From: Flavobacteriaceae bacterium Ga0077528
GTDB lineage: Bacteria > Bacteroidota > Bacteroidia > Flavobacteriales > Flavobacteriaceae
Length of the DNA stretch: 64,000 nt
NCBI GenBank assembly: GCA_001464475.1
Contig: LNDX01000001.1
Location: 496,001-560,000 of the forward strand
Reading direction: 5' to 3'
This document shows positions 1 through 8,271 of the stretch, piece after piece. Numbering within the stretch: position 1 is the first letter of the stretch; each line of letters opens with the position of its first letter. The notes under the pieces were generated by a model. That model was not told the DNA's origin and did not search any database. It saw only the letters and a program-made list of their open reading frames with translations. The translations under genes and the position numbers were made by a program.

Positions 1-786
1 TCTTACGATAAATTGAAAATCGGTATCATATTTTGTTAAAACACCTCTAATTGTTCCACTTCCAGATGGAACTGTATTTCCAGAAAATGGACAAAAACTA
101 CTCATTCTTAATATTCTGCTAGTTCCTCCTGATGTTGCAATTATTGCATGATTAGTAGCACCACCACCAGAATCAACATCATAATAGGTTCTGTTTATAG
201 AACTTTCGTCAAATTGAACAGGGCTTAAGTCAATTAATGTATTTTGGTTAACATCAGCATAAGCAGCGCTCAATGAAAAAGGTCTTACTAAGTCACTTTC
301 AGGAACTATAGTCGCTGATGGTAATAAATGGTTTTGCCATACATTCTCAGCAATTCTTCCAATTTCGCCTTCAAACAGACTACCAATTTGTAATGAACCA
401 AAAACGTTAGCAACATAAAGTCCTTTAAGTTTAATAAAGACTTTTCTACCAGGAGTAAAACCTTTACCATACAAAGTAGTTATATTTAATGGTACGCTAA
501 ATCCTTTGATAGTAGTTGCAGTATTTTTTAAATCTTGGAAAGAAATTGATTTGTAAAATGTCCCTTTTTCATCACTTGATGTTACATAAGCTTCAATAAT
601 ATCATCTGCTGTATACAGAACAGGTGTTGATGTAGCTACAATTTGGTTAACAGCTATTGTCGGAGTCAACTCGTAGGTTTTCAATGTATTTTCTGGCACA
701 TCGTATGAGTCGTCATTAACACAACTTGATAAACAAATTGCTGTAAATGCCAGAGTAAATATATTTTTTAAAATTGATTTTTTCAT
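1..786 (-). CDS. DUF5689-type exported lipoprotein (3' end outside window)
   Basis: Reading leftward from the ATG at 784-786, the frame stays open to base 1, so at least 262 codons are present and the C-terminus is missing. The N-terminus MKKSILKNIFTLAFTAIC followed by LSSC is a lipoprotein signal peptide with a lipobox Cys near residue 22. The following region resembles the DUF5689 lipoproteins found beside TonB receptors in flavobacteria, which I recall as OB-fold-like (family assignment from memory). It lies 14 nt after the stop of the next lipoprotein and is the third gene of a leftward operon led by the TonB receptor. This suggests a cell-surface accessory for capture or processing of the receptor's ligand. 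The ligand itself cannot be read from the sequence. Confidence 0.75.
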   Translation of the reverse strand, partial: MKKSILKNIFTLAFTAICLSSCVNDDSYDVPENTLKTYELTPTIAVNQIVATSTPVLYTADDIIEAYVTSSDEKGTFYKSISFQDLKNTATTIKGFSVPLNITTLYGKGFTPGRKVFIKLKGLYVANVFGSLQIGSLFEGEIGRIAENVWQNHLLPSATIVPESDLVRPFSLSAAYADVNQNTLIDLSPVQFDESSINRTYYDVDSGGGATNHAIIATSGGTSRILRMSSFCPFSGNTVPSGSGTIRGVLTKYDTDFQFIVR

Positions 787-800
787 TTTTACCTTTACTA

Positions 801-1415
801 TTAGTTTTTGTTAATAATTCTAACATTGTCAATTGAATAAGTACCATCTAATGAAGTATTAGTACCAGACCCTTTTACTTTAAATGCTAGATAAACATCT
901 TGATTTGCATAAGTAGATAAATCGATTAACCCAGAGCTAAAAAAATCAAAATTGGTATCGAAGTTTAAAGGCGGTTTTGTAAAATTTACAACTGTCCAAT
1001 TTGCTGCAGTTACATTTGTTCCATCAAAATCTGTTGAAACTAAAAGCTCAATTGAATTTGCAGCAGTTGACACATAAGCCTGTGCCACATCAAATGCTAA
1101 TTTTGAGTTTGATTCAACATTGATTTTTGGTGATACTAACCAAGCAATATTTACAGCTTGTCCAGACTGAAAGCTTGTAAATTCAGCATATTTATCAGAA
1201 TAATAAATACCTTGGTTCCACTTTACAGTTCCTGCTTCAGCAAAATTTGTCCATCCAGCTAAATTAATTACAGCACCATCAGTAGTATTTGAAGTAAAAT
1301 CTTCAAAAAGTTTGTATGGTTGAAAATCTGGGTTTTTAATATCTTCTTCCGGAGAACATGCCGTAAAAGAAGTCATTACCATAACTCCTAAAAGGAATAA
1401 AATTGTTTTTTTCAT
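801..1415 (-). CDS. Exported lipoprotein, choice-of-anchor-J-like (jelly-roll) domain
   Basis: This 204-residue protein starts with a lipoprotein signal (MKKTILFLLGVMVMTSFTAC, Cys20) followed by an acidic stretch SPEED, typical of surface-exported lipoproteins in Bacteroidetes. The rest is beta-rich, with LAGWTNFAEAGTVKW near residue 52 and AYANQ/VYLAFKVKGSGT motifs near the end that recall choice-of-anchor-J or cleaved-adhesin jelly rolls. It sits 12 nt downstream of the TonB receptor stop and 14 nt upstream of the DUF5689 lipoprotein, so the three are probably co-transcribed. A surface ligand-binding role for the receptor is inferred from position only. Confidence 0.65.
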   Translation of the reverse strand: MKKTILFLLGVMVMTSFTACSPEEDIKNPDFQPYKLFEDFTSNTTDGAVINLAGWTNFAEAGTVKWNQGIYYSDKYAEFTSFQSGQAVNIAWLVSPKINVESNSKLAFDVAQAYVSTAANSIELLVSTDFDGTNVTAANWTVVNFTKPPLNFDTNFDFFSSGLIDLSTYANQDVYLAFKVKGSGTNTSLDGTYSIDNVRIINKN

Positions 1416-1427
1416 AACTATATTTTA

Positions 1428-4232
1428 TTAAAAGTTTACATATAAATTTAGGAAGTATGATCTTCCAAAACCGTAAAAATATTTTGGTGCAAAAGCAGGT
1501 GTTCCACTTGATACATCTTGGTTAACTTCTCTGAAATTTGCATTTCTAGCTTGTTCAAAACCGCCAGTTTTATATTGAATATCAAATACATTGTTTAATG
1601 ATGCAAAAAATCCGAAAGTGCTACTTTTGATTTTCCAAGATTTACCACCAGTTAAGTTTACCAAAGTAAAGTTATTAAATTCTTTTTGTTTTAGCAATTC
1701 TTTAGCTCTTTCGTTAGTAGCTTCAGGAAAAGGAAGTCCTTCATTATCTAATGGATTTCTAAAAAAGTTTTGCGTTCTTAATAATGCCGAAACATCAAGA
1801 TAATTGTTTGCTAAGTAATTTGCATTAGCTCCAATCCACCAAAATTTTGGATCACGATATTCAATACCAAATGAAGCTGCAGTTTGAGGTCCACCAGATA
1901 ATCTATATCCTTTTAGATTTGCTTGTCCAAAATCAATAATAGGATTTGTATTGGTAGGAGAAGCTAAGTTGTCGTTATTCAACACAACATTTGGGTTGTT
2001 GTTATAAGTATACTCTCCGTATGCAGCGTTAGCTGTTAATTTAATTGTTGAAGTAAGCTGATACTCCATACCCAATTCAAGACCTATATTTCTTTTTTCA
2101 ATATTTGTTACAGTTTCTGCAACAAATGCATCTCCACCATCTCCATTATCATCATCAAAAATACCTTCACCAAAGAAGAATGAAGTTTCTGTTGCATTTT
2201 TAATGCTTGACATGTAAGCTGTAATTCTAGATTTAAATTTAGGAGTTCTAATCACATAACTTGCATCTAAACTTGAAATATTTTCATTTTCAATTCCCAA
2301 AGTAATATTATTATTTAATCTAGCATTTGGAAAAACATTACGCATTGAAGGCGCTTTAGTCAAATAAACTCCATTAAAATTCAAGAAATGTCTACCAGAT
2401 ATTTTATAGGTTAAGCCACCTTTAAAACCAAAGTTCTCAAAAGATATCTTATCACCTTTACCAAATGAGTTTGTTGGATATAAACCATTTTTGTATAAAC
2501 CTTCTCTTTGATATTGGTTTTTAGTATAAGTCTGAGCTAAATAAAAATCTACTTTTTTGTATGTAAATTTAAATTGAGTAAAGGCTTCAAATGTAGTTGC
2601 CATTAAATTGTAGTTGTATGCAAAAGTGTCACCAACACCAACTTTTCTATTTGGATTATTTAAATCAGATTGTTGTTCATTACCAACTTGAAAATTATCG
2701 TAGTCTTCATAATACTGACCACCAAGTAAATCAAGAAGGTTGGCAAAGTTGTGTGATTTTAAACTTTTAAAAGTCCCACCAGCATTTAATACTATATTAT
2801 CTGCTAATTGAGAATTAATTACGGTATTGGCTGTCCATAATTTGTCATCAGTTCTATCTTCATACAAGATATAGGCACTATGACCATCTGCAGTAGACAA
2901 ATTGGCTTGATACATTTCATTCCAATTTAATTGTCTGTTATTTAAAAATTTAGCATCGGCTGCTAAAGCAATATTTGCAGGATCATCTCCTTGGAAATCT
3001 GTGTAATCATCTGGATTCCAAAGTGAAGTATAGTAACTTGGTAAATTTCTGTAATAAGTTGGATCAGGATTATCTGCACCTTGGTTATCGATTCTACTAC
3101 TTCCAATTTTACCAAATTGATGAGTAATACCAGAGGTGATATTAGTTTTGTTAGTAACTTTCCAGAAATGATTTAACATTAATATTGGTTCAGTTACATC
3201 TCTATCTCTAGAGTTACGTTTTTTTCCATCTTGATAACCCCAATAAGAGTTATATCTGTATCCTGCAATTCTGTTTACTTCATCTGTATTAGGAGAATTT
3301 CTTCCACGACTATTTTCAGCGTATATTGAAGTAAAGTTTAACGAATGTTTTTCGTTGATTTTTTTCTCAACACTTGCAAAAACTGAGTTAGCACTGTAAT
3401 CAGTTCCTTCAAAATATCCTTCTTGAGCCCATCTTCTAGATGCAGATACTACAAATGCCCATCCGTTTTTATTCATTCCTGAAGCATGTGTACCCATAGT
3501 TCTCCAGCTATAATTAGTGTTTGTTCCTGAAAACGACACTCTCGAACCTGGTCTATAAATAGAAGCTCTTGTATTAATCTCTTGTGTTCCTAAAATCCCA
3601 CCAAAAGTGTAGTCTGATGGTGCAGAACCCATTGTAAATTCTTGGTTACGAGTAGCATCATTCAATCCACCCCAGTTACCCCATTGTGGTCTTCCATCAT
3701 ATATTTTATTCATTGCTACTCCATTAATCATGGTTGTAGCATTTTCATTATCTAAACCACGAATTCTAAATCTTGCAAGACCCCAGTTGAAAGCAGCAGC
3801 TTGTTGAAAAGCATCTCTTGATGCTTGTAAAAGTCCAGAAGTGCTCTCTGAACCACTGTTATCATCACCCAAATCGTTATCTGTGATGGTAACTAAACTT
3901 AATTGTTGTTCTTCGGTAACATCTTCTTCCAAAACAACAACACCTAAATCTAAAATTTTTCCTTGTTCTACATCAATAGCTAATAGTTGGTCTTTATAAC
4001 CATCACTTTTTACTACTAATAATTGTGAACCAGCCGGCACTGATTTAAAAACAAATTTCCCTTCAGCATCTGTAATTTCAGTTAAATTACTGTTCTGAAT
4101 AGTGGCAACAACATTTTGTAATGGTTTTTGTGTTTTTGAGTCAACAACTTTTCCGGAAAATCCAGTACCTGTTTGTGCAAATACAAAACACACTTGCATC
4201 ACAAACAAAATACTAATGACAAGTTTTTTCAT
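1428..4232 (-). CDS. TonB-dependent outer-membrane receptor
   Basis: The 934-residue protein has a signal peptide (residues 1-20, ending VFAQ). A carboxypeptidase-regulatory-like domain follows at about 22-105 (FSGKVVDSKTQKPLQNVVAT), then a plug domain at about 120-260 (FRIRGLDNENATTMINGVAM) and a 22-strand-type beta barrel to the C-terminal aromatic YFLNLYVNF. Such receptors import large or scarce ligands across the outer membrane using TonB energy. Two exported lipoproteins follow in the same operon. A secreted nuclease/phosphatase-family gene starts divergently 138 bp away, so nucleic acid or organic phosphate is a plausible, unproven ligand. A TACATTTG -7 box at 4290-4297 faces this gene. 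Confidence 0.9.
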   Translation of the reverse strand: MKKLVISILFVMQVCFVFAQTGTGFSGKVVDSKTQKPLQNVVATIQNSNLTEITDAEGKFVFKSVPAGSQLLVVKSDGYKDQLLAIDVEQGKILDLGVVVLEEDVTEEQQLSLVTITDNDLGDDNSGSESTSGLLQASRDAFQQAAAFNWGLARFRIRGLDNENATTMINGVAMNKIYDGRPQWGNWGGLNDATRNQEFTMGSAPSDYTFGGILGTQEINTRASIYRPGSRVSFSGTNTNYSWRTMGTHASGMNKNGWAFVVSASRRWAQEGYFEGTDYSANSVFASVEKKINEKHSLNFTSIYAENSRGRNSPNTDEVNRIAGYRYNSYWGYQDGKKRNSRDRDVTEPILMLNHFWKVTNKTNITSGITHQFGKIGSSRIDNQGADNPDPTYYRNLPSYYTSLWNPDDYTDFQGDDPANIALAADAKFLNNRQLNWNEMYQANLSTADGHSAYILYEDRTDDKLWTANTVINSQLADNIVLNAGGTFKSLKSHNFANLLDLLGGQYYEDYDNFQVGNEQQSDLNNPNRKVGVGDTFAYNYNLMATTFEAFTQFKFTYKKVDFYLAQTYTKNQYQREGLYKNGLYPTNSFGKGDKISFENFGFKGGLTYKISGRHFLNFNGVYLTKAPSMRNVFPNARLNNNITLGIENENISSLDASYVIRTPKFKSRITAYMSSIKNATETSFFFGEGIFDDDNGDGGDAFVAETVTNIEKRNIGLELGMEYQLTSTIKLTANAAYGEYTYNNNPNVVLNNDNLASPTNTNPIIDFGQANLKGYRLSGGPQTAASFGIEYRDPKFWWIGANANYLANNYLDVSALLRTQNFFRNPLDNEGLPFPEATNERAKELLKQKEFNNFTLVNLTGGKSWKIKSSTFGFFASLNNVFDIQYKTGGFEQARNANFREVNQDVSSGTPAFAPKYFYGFGRSYFLNLYVNF

Positions 4233-4259
4233 AAATTGAATTAAATTAATTTTCTTTTC

Positions 4260-4283
4260 GTTAAGTGTTAATAAAAACTTAAC
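4260..4283. repeat. Inverted repeat in the leader of the TonB receptor operon
   Basis: GTTAAGT at 4260-4266 and ACTTAAC at 4277-4283 are perfect 7-bp inverted arms around a 10-nt spacer. The repeat lies between the predicted -7 box (4290-4297) and the ATG at 4232. It could be a weak mRNA hairpin or an operator; the sequence does not decide. Confidence 0.4.
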
Positions 4284-4289
4284 AGCCTA

Positions 4290-4297
4290 CAAATGTA
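4290..4297 (-). promoter_or_regulatory. Predicted -7 box (TACATTTG) for the TonB receptor operon
   Basis: The minus strand reads TACATTTG, an exact match to the Bacteroidetes TAnnTTTG -7 element, 58 bp upstream of the receptor ATG. No clear -33 TTG is seen at the usual distance. Confidence 0.45.
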
Positions 4298-4317
4298 CAT
4301 CTTTTAATAATATTATT

Positions 4318-4325
4318 TACTTTTG
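4318..4325 (+). promoter_or_regulatory. Predicted -7 box (TACTTTTG) for the exported nuclease
   Basis: TACTTTTG matches TAnnTTTG, 46 bp upstream of the ATG at 4371. It lies only about 20 bp from the oppositely oriented box of the TonB receptor, so the divergent promoters could share regulation. No convincing -33 TTG. Confidence 0.4.
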
Positions 4326-4370
4326 GCGTGAAGTTTGTGTTAAACTTCATAATTAATTAATATAGTTAAA

Positions 4371-5477
4371 ATGAAAATTAAAAACTTAATTGCCGTTTTC
4401 TTTGTTTTATTCGCAACAATAGCGGTAAATGCCCAGTCAAAAAAGTATATTATTCATACCGTTGCGTTTTACAATTTTGAAAACTTGTTTGATACAATTA
4501 ATGGTTCTAATAATGATGAAGAGTGGTTGCCAGATGGAGCAATGAATTGGACAGGAAGAAAATATAAAAAGAAATTAGACAATCTTGCCAGAGTACTTTC
4601 TGAAATAGGTACCGGTGAAAACCCAACAAATTCTCCAACATTTATTGGAGGCTGTGAAATTGAAAACAGAAGGGTTTTGGAAGACTTAGTGAAACAACCA
4701 AAATTAATTAATAGAGATTATGGAATTGTTCACTTTGATTCTCCTGACAAAAGAGGAATTGATGTGGCTTTGCTATATCAGAAAAAACATTTTAAGCCAA
4801 CAAGCTATGTTAATATTCCTTTATTGATTTATAAAAATCAACAAGGTAAAGAAGATAAGAAAGACAAAGGAGAAGCAACAGATGATAATGTAGAGATCGA
4901 TAATACTTCTGAAAGAGTTTACACTCGTGATCAACTTTTGGTTACGGGCTTTCTAGATGGAGAAGAAGTAAATATTATTGTTAATCACTGGCCTTCTCGT
5001 TCTGGAGGTGAGAAAAAAAGTTCACCATTTCGTGAGGCTGCCGGAGCACTTAACAGAAAAATAATTGATTCGTTAATTAAGATTAATCCAGAGGCTAAAA
5101 TCATTACCATGGGTGATTTAAATGATGGCTCTTATAATAAAAGTGTTAAAGTTGGTATTGGAGCTAAACTTAAAAAATCTGAATTGAAAACATCTGGAGA
5201 TATTTATAATCCATTTGAACAAATGGCAAAAGAAGGAAATGCAACATTGTTTTACAGAGATTCTGGTGATATTTTTGATCAAATTATGATTTCAGAACCA
5301 TTAACTAGAAATGATTATACCTCTTTTAGATATTGGAAGGCAGGAATTTATAACAAACCATTCCTAATTCAGACCACTGGACAATATAAAGGATATCCGC
5401 TCAGAAATTCTCAAAGCGAACCCGGATTTAGCGATCACTTTCCAGTTTATATCTATTTGATTAAACAATTGAATTAA
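4371..5477 (+). CDS. Exported endonuclease/exonuclease/phosphatase (EEP) family protein
   Basis: The 368-residue protein begins with a Sec signal peptide (MKIKNLIAVFFVLFATIAVNAQ). The EEP fold is complete in its key motifs: FYNFENLFDT near residue 32, GGCEIENRRVL near 94 (metal-binding Glu), RGIDVALLYQ near 127, the catalytic-site VNHWPSR near 203, GDLND near 245, and the terminal SDHFPVY. EEP members cleave phosphodiesters in DNA, RNA, phospholipids or inositol phosphates with Mg2+; motifs alone do not give the substrate. No T9SS C-terminal sorting domain is visible, so it is probably periplasmic. Its divergent TonB receptor and lipoprotein operon suggests joint use, for example degrading extracellular nucleic acid. 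A hairpin terminator follows. Confidence 0.85.
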   Translation: MKIKNLIAVFFVLFATIAVNAQSKKYIIHTVAFYNFENLFDTINGSNNDEEWLPDGAMNWTGRKYKKKLDNLARVLSEIGTGENPTNSPTFIGGCEIENRRVLEDLVKQPKLINRDYGIVHFDSPDKRGIDVALLYQKKHFKPTSYVNIPLLIYKNQQGKEDKKDKGEATDDNVEIDNTSERVYTRDQLLVTGFLDGEEVNIIVNHWPSRSGGEKKSSPFREAAGALNRKIIDSLIKINPEAKIITMGDLNDGSYNKSVKVGIGAKLKKSELKTSGDIYNPFEQMAKEGNATLFYRDSGDIFDQIMISEPLTRNDYTSFRYWKAGIYNKPFLIQTTGQYKGYPLRNSQSEPGFSDHFPVYIYLIKQLN

Positions 5478-5483
5478 AAAAAT

Positions 5484-5510
5484 CTAAGGTTAGTTTATGC
5501 TAACCTTTTT
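5484..5510 (+). terminator. Intrinsic terminator after the EEP gene
   Basis: AAGGTTAG (5486-5493), a 6-nt loop and CTAACCTT (5500-5507) are followed by T residues. Nearly the same hairpin occurs again at 5891-5913, after the next gene. Confidence 0.8.
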
Positions 5511-5521
5511 AAATTAGTATT

Positions 5522-5881
5522 ATGAAAAAGTTTTTTATTATCACATTTTTAATTCTTGTTACAACATCATTTGCTCAAGAAACTATAACAACATCTCAAG
5601 CAAAAGAATATATTGGGAAAGAAGTTATTTTGAAAGGTAAAGTTGCTTCTTTTAAGTTGGCATCTGAAGGAAAATCAACTAATTATATAAATATTGACAA
5701 ACCTTATCCAGACAATGTATTTACAGTTGTTATATCTAACAAATACCTTGAAGAACATCAATTAGATCTTTCTCAATCTGTTGGAAAAGAAATTACAGTA
5801 AAAGGGACTATCTCAGTTTATGAAAAAGACCCCAAAAAAATCCCTCAGATATTTAATCCGCTAGAAATTGAAATAAAATAA
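5522..5881 (+). CDS. Small exported OB-fold-like protein
   Basis: The 119-residue protein has a clear signal peptide (MKKFFIITFLILVTTSFAQ). The mature part reads ITTSQAKEYIGKEVILKGKV, then IDKPYPDNVFTVVI and GKEITVKGTISVYEKDPKKIP. This pattern is typical of small exported OB-fold proteins, often named nucleic-acid-binding OB-fold although binding is usually unproven. It follows the EEP gene in the same direction but is separated from it by a terminator and followed by a near-copy of that terminator. Acting with the secreted nuclease is an inference from proximity. Confidence 0.7.
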   Translation: MKKFFIITFLILVTTSFAQETITTSQAKEYIGKEVILKGKVASFKLASEGKSTNYINIDKPYPDNVFTVVISNKYLEEHQLDLSQSVGKEITVKGTISVYEKDPKKIPQIFNPLEIEIK

Positions 5882-5889
5882 AGATATTA

Positions 5890-5917
5890 GAAGGTTAGTT
5901 TAATGCTAACCTTTTTT
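5890..5917 (+). terminator. Intrinsic terminator, near-copy of the one at 5484-5510
   Basis: AAGGTTAG (5891-5898), a 7-nt loop and CTAACCTT (5906-5913) are followed by six T residues in all. The stem is identical to the hairpin before this gene. Confidence 0.8.
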
Positions 5918-5951
5918 ATTTTTTGTAATTTCGTAAAAACATTATAGTATT

Positions 5952-6491
5952 ATGTCAATTCAAAAACCTTTCAATCTCAATAAATGGATTGAAGAAAACA
6001 GACACCTTCTAAAACCACCAGTTGGAAATAAAAATCTTTATATAGATTCTGGTGATTATATTGTAATGATAGTTGGCGGTCCAAATGCTCGCAAAGATTT
6101 TCATTATAATGAAACCGAAGAATTATTTTATCAGTTAGAAGGAGATATAACGGTTTATGTTCAAGAAAATGGTAAAAAGAAAGCTATGAAACTTTCTGCA
6201 GGTGATATGTTTCTGCTTCCAGCTAAAGTGCCTCATTCTCCATCACGAACAGAAGGTTCGATAGGTTTAGTTGTTGAACGAAAAAGAGAAGGTAAAGATA
6301 TTCCAGATGGTTTGCTTTGGTTTTGCGAAAATTGCAATCATAAATTATATGAAGTCTATTTTGAACTTCATAACATAGAAACTGATTTCTTATCTCATTT
6401 TAAACATTTTTACAATTCAGAACACCTTCGAACTTGTGAAAAGTGTGGGACAACTATGGAATCTGACGAAAGATTTGTAGATAAAAAATAA
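5952..6491 (+). CDS. nbaC: 3-hydroxyanthranilate 3,4-dioxygenase
   Basis: This non-haem Fe(II) cupin enzyme (EC 1.13.11.6) opens the ring of 3-hydroxyanthranilate in the kynurenine route of tryptophan breakdown. The 179-residue length and start MSIQKPFNLNKWIEENRHLL fit the family. The iron ligands are visible at family positions: His51, Glu57 and His95. The bacterial rubredoxin-like second metal site is intact, with Cys125, Cys128, Cys162 and Cys165 (CENC and CEKC). The first pathway enzyme, tryptophan 2,3-dioxygenase, is encoded about 53 kb away in this window rather than beside it. The next gene is an aldehyde dehydrogenase, but of the ALDH7 type rather than an aminomuconate-semialdehyde type. 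Confidence 0.95.
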   Translation: MSIQKPFNLNKWIEENRHLLKPPVGNKNLYIDSGDYIVMIVGGPNARKDFHYNETEELFYQLEGDITVYVQENGKKKAMKLSAGDMFLLPAKVPHSPSRTEGSIGLVVERKREGKDIPDGLLWFCENCNHKLYEVYFELHNIETDFLSHFKHFYNSEHLRTCEKCGTTMESDERFVDKK

Positions 6492-6547
6492 GGTCTTTAG
6501 TGTTTTTGCCAAAAGATATAAACTGCCTAATATTCAAAAAAAACTAC

Positions 6548-6555
6548 TATTTTTG
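6548..6555 (+). promoter_or_regulatory. Predicted -7 box (TATTTTTG) for the ALDH gene
   Basis: TATTTTTG matches TAnnTTTG, 36 bp upstream of the ATG at 6591. No -33 TTG at the usual spacing. Confidence 0.4.
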
Positions 6556-6590
6556 TATAAAATTTAAAAAACATTCAAAAAAAACACATA

Positions 6591-8144
6591 ATGTCAACAA
6601 TTGCTCAACAATTCGGCATGACCGAAGCATTAGAAATTCTTGGAGTAAAAGCTATTAATGAAGGAACTTCTACAGGAAATAATCATTTTTCAAATGGTGA
6701 AATTATTGAAAGCTACTCGCCAGTTGATGGTCAACTAATAGGAAAAGTAAAAACAACTACCGCAGAAGATTACGAAAAAGTAATGCAAACTGCAACGGCT
6801 GCTTTCCTTACTTTTAGAGCAATGCCAGCGCCACAACGTGGAGAAATTGTTCGTCAATTTGGGAACAAATTAAGAGAATTAAAAGAACCATTAGGAAAAT
6901 TAGTTTCTTACGAAATGGGGAAATCGTTGCAAGAAGGATATGGTGAAGTTCAAGAAATGATTGACATCTGCGATTTTGCAGTTGGTTTATCACGTCAATT
7001 AAACGGACAAACTATACCATCTGAGCGTCCAGGTCACGTTATGAGAGAACAATGGCATCCAATTGGGGTTGTTGGAATTATCTCTGCATTCAACTTTCCA
7101 GTAGCGGTTTGGTCTTGGAATACAGCATTAGCATGGATTTGTGGTGATGTTTGTGTGTGGAAAGCTTCTGAAAAAGCGCCATTATGCTCTATTGCTTGTC
7201 AAAATATTATTGCAGAAGTTTTAAAAGCAAATAATTTACCAGAAGGTATTTCATGTATCATCAATGGTGATTATAAAGTAGGTGAAATGATGACTACTGA
7301 TGCTAGAATTCCGTTAATTTCTGCAACAGGTTCAACAAGAATGGGAAGAATTGTTGGTGCAACTGTAGCACAGCGTTTCGGAAAATCTTTATTAGAATTA
7401 GGCGGAAACAATGCTATCATTATTACACCATCAGCTGATTTAAAAGTGGTTGTTCCTGGTGCTGTTTTTGGTGCAGTTGGAACTGCTGGTCAACGTTGTA
7501 CTTCAACTAGAAGATTAATCATCCACGAAAGTGTTTATGATAAAGTTAGAGATGCTATTGTTGGCGCTTATGGTCAGTTGACTATTGGAAATCCATTGGA
7601 TCAAAAAAATCATATTGGTCCATTAATTGATACGGATGCTGTAAACACTTATTTGGCTGCCATTGAAAAAGCAAAAGCTGAAGGTGGAAAAGTATTGGTT
7701 GAAGGTGGAGTACTTTCTGGCGAAGGTTACGAATCGGGTTGTTATGTAAAACCAGCAATTATTGAAGCTGAAAATTCTTTTGAAATCGTTCAACACGAAA
7801 CTTTTGCACCAATTTTATATTTAATGAAATATAGTGGCGAAGTTGAAAATGCAATTGCAAAACAAAATGGTGTTGCTCAAGGATTATCATCTGCAATTAT
7901 GACTAACGAAATGAAAGAAGCTGAAAAATTCTTGTCTTTTGCAGGTTCAGATTGTGGAATTGCCAACGTAAATATCGGAACTTCTGGAGCTGAAATTGGT
8001 GGTGCTTTTGGCGGTGAAAAAGAAACTGGTGGTGGAAGAGAGTCTGGTTCTGATTCTTGGAAAGTATACATGAGAAGACAAACAAATACAATCAATTATT
8101 CAGATCAATTGCCATTGGCTCAAGGAATTAAATTTGATTTGTAA
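6591..8144 (+). CDS. amaB: ALDH7-type aldehyde dehydrogenase (alpha-aminoadipate semialdehyde / piperideine-6-carboxylate dehydrogenase)
   Basis: The 517-residue protein follows antiquitin/ALDH7 closely: PAPQRGEIVRQFGNKLRE, VQEMIDICDFAVGLSRQLNG, IISAFNFPVAVWSWNTALAW, LLELGGNNAIIITPSADLKV (general-base Glu) and GTAGQRCTSTRRLIIHES (catalytic Cys). It ends with the ALDH7 signature SGAEIGGAFGGEKETGGGRE and INYSDQLPLAQGIKF. The family oxidises alpha-aminoadipate semialdehyde to alpha-aminoadipate with NAD+ in lysine catabolism. It is cytosolic and appears to be transcribed alone, with its own -7 box and a strong terminator at 8183-8214. Confidence 0.92.
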   Translation: MSTIAQQFGMTEALEILGVKAINEGTSTGNNHFSNGEIIESYSPVDGQLIGKVKTTTAEDYEKVMQTATAAFLTFRAMPAPQRGEIVRQFGNKLRELKEPLGKLVSYEMGKSLQEGYGEVQEMIDICDFAVGLSRQLNGQTIPSERPGHVMREQWHPIGVVGIISAFNFPVAVWSWNTALAWICGDVCVWKASEKAPLCSIACQNIIAEVLKANNLPEGISCIINGDYKVGEMMTTDARIPLISATGSTRMGRIVGATVAQRFGKSLLELGGNNAIIITPSADLKVVVPGAVFGAVGTAGQRCTSTRRLIIHESVYDKVRDAIVGAYGQLTIGNPLDQKNHIGPLIDTDAVNTYLAAIEKAKAEGGKVLVEGGVLSGEGYESGCYVKPAIIEAENSFEIVQHETFAPILYLMKYSGEVENAIAKQNGVAQGLSSAIMTNEMKEAEKFLSFAGSDCGIANVNIGTSGAEIGGAFGGEKETGGGRESGSDSWKVYMRRQTNTINYSDQLPLAQGIKFDL

Positions 8145-8182
8145 TCTCTAGAGCATAGAAAAAAGATAATAGAATATAGACA

Positions 8183-8214
8183 AAAAAGTCCCGAGATTAT
8201 CGGGACTTTTTTTA
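8183..8214 (+). terminator. Strong intrinsic terminator, probably bidirectional
   Basis: AGTCCCGA (8187-8194) and TCGGGACT (8200-8207) form a perfect stem with A and T runs on both sides. It lies between the convergent ALDH and PhnA genes and can serve both. Confidence 0.9.
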
Positions 8215-8238
8215 TTCGTATAATTTCAACCTATTTAG

Positions 8239-8265
8239 AATTCGTGAAAATTCGTGCAATTCGTG
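8239..8265. repeat. Short tandem array, AATTCGTG x3
   Basis: AATTCGTG occurs at 8239-8246, 8249-8256 and 8258-8265, separated by 2 and 1 nt, in the gap just after the stop of the leftward PhnA gene. It belongs to the class of short-period boundary arrays described in the findings. Confidence 0.8.
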
Positions 8266-8271
8266 TCTAAA

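Noticed and set aside
1591..1803. Rightward 70-codon frame opposite the TonB receptor
   Set aside because: Antisense shadow in the receptor coding region with no promoter, signal or family resemblance.
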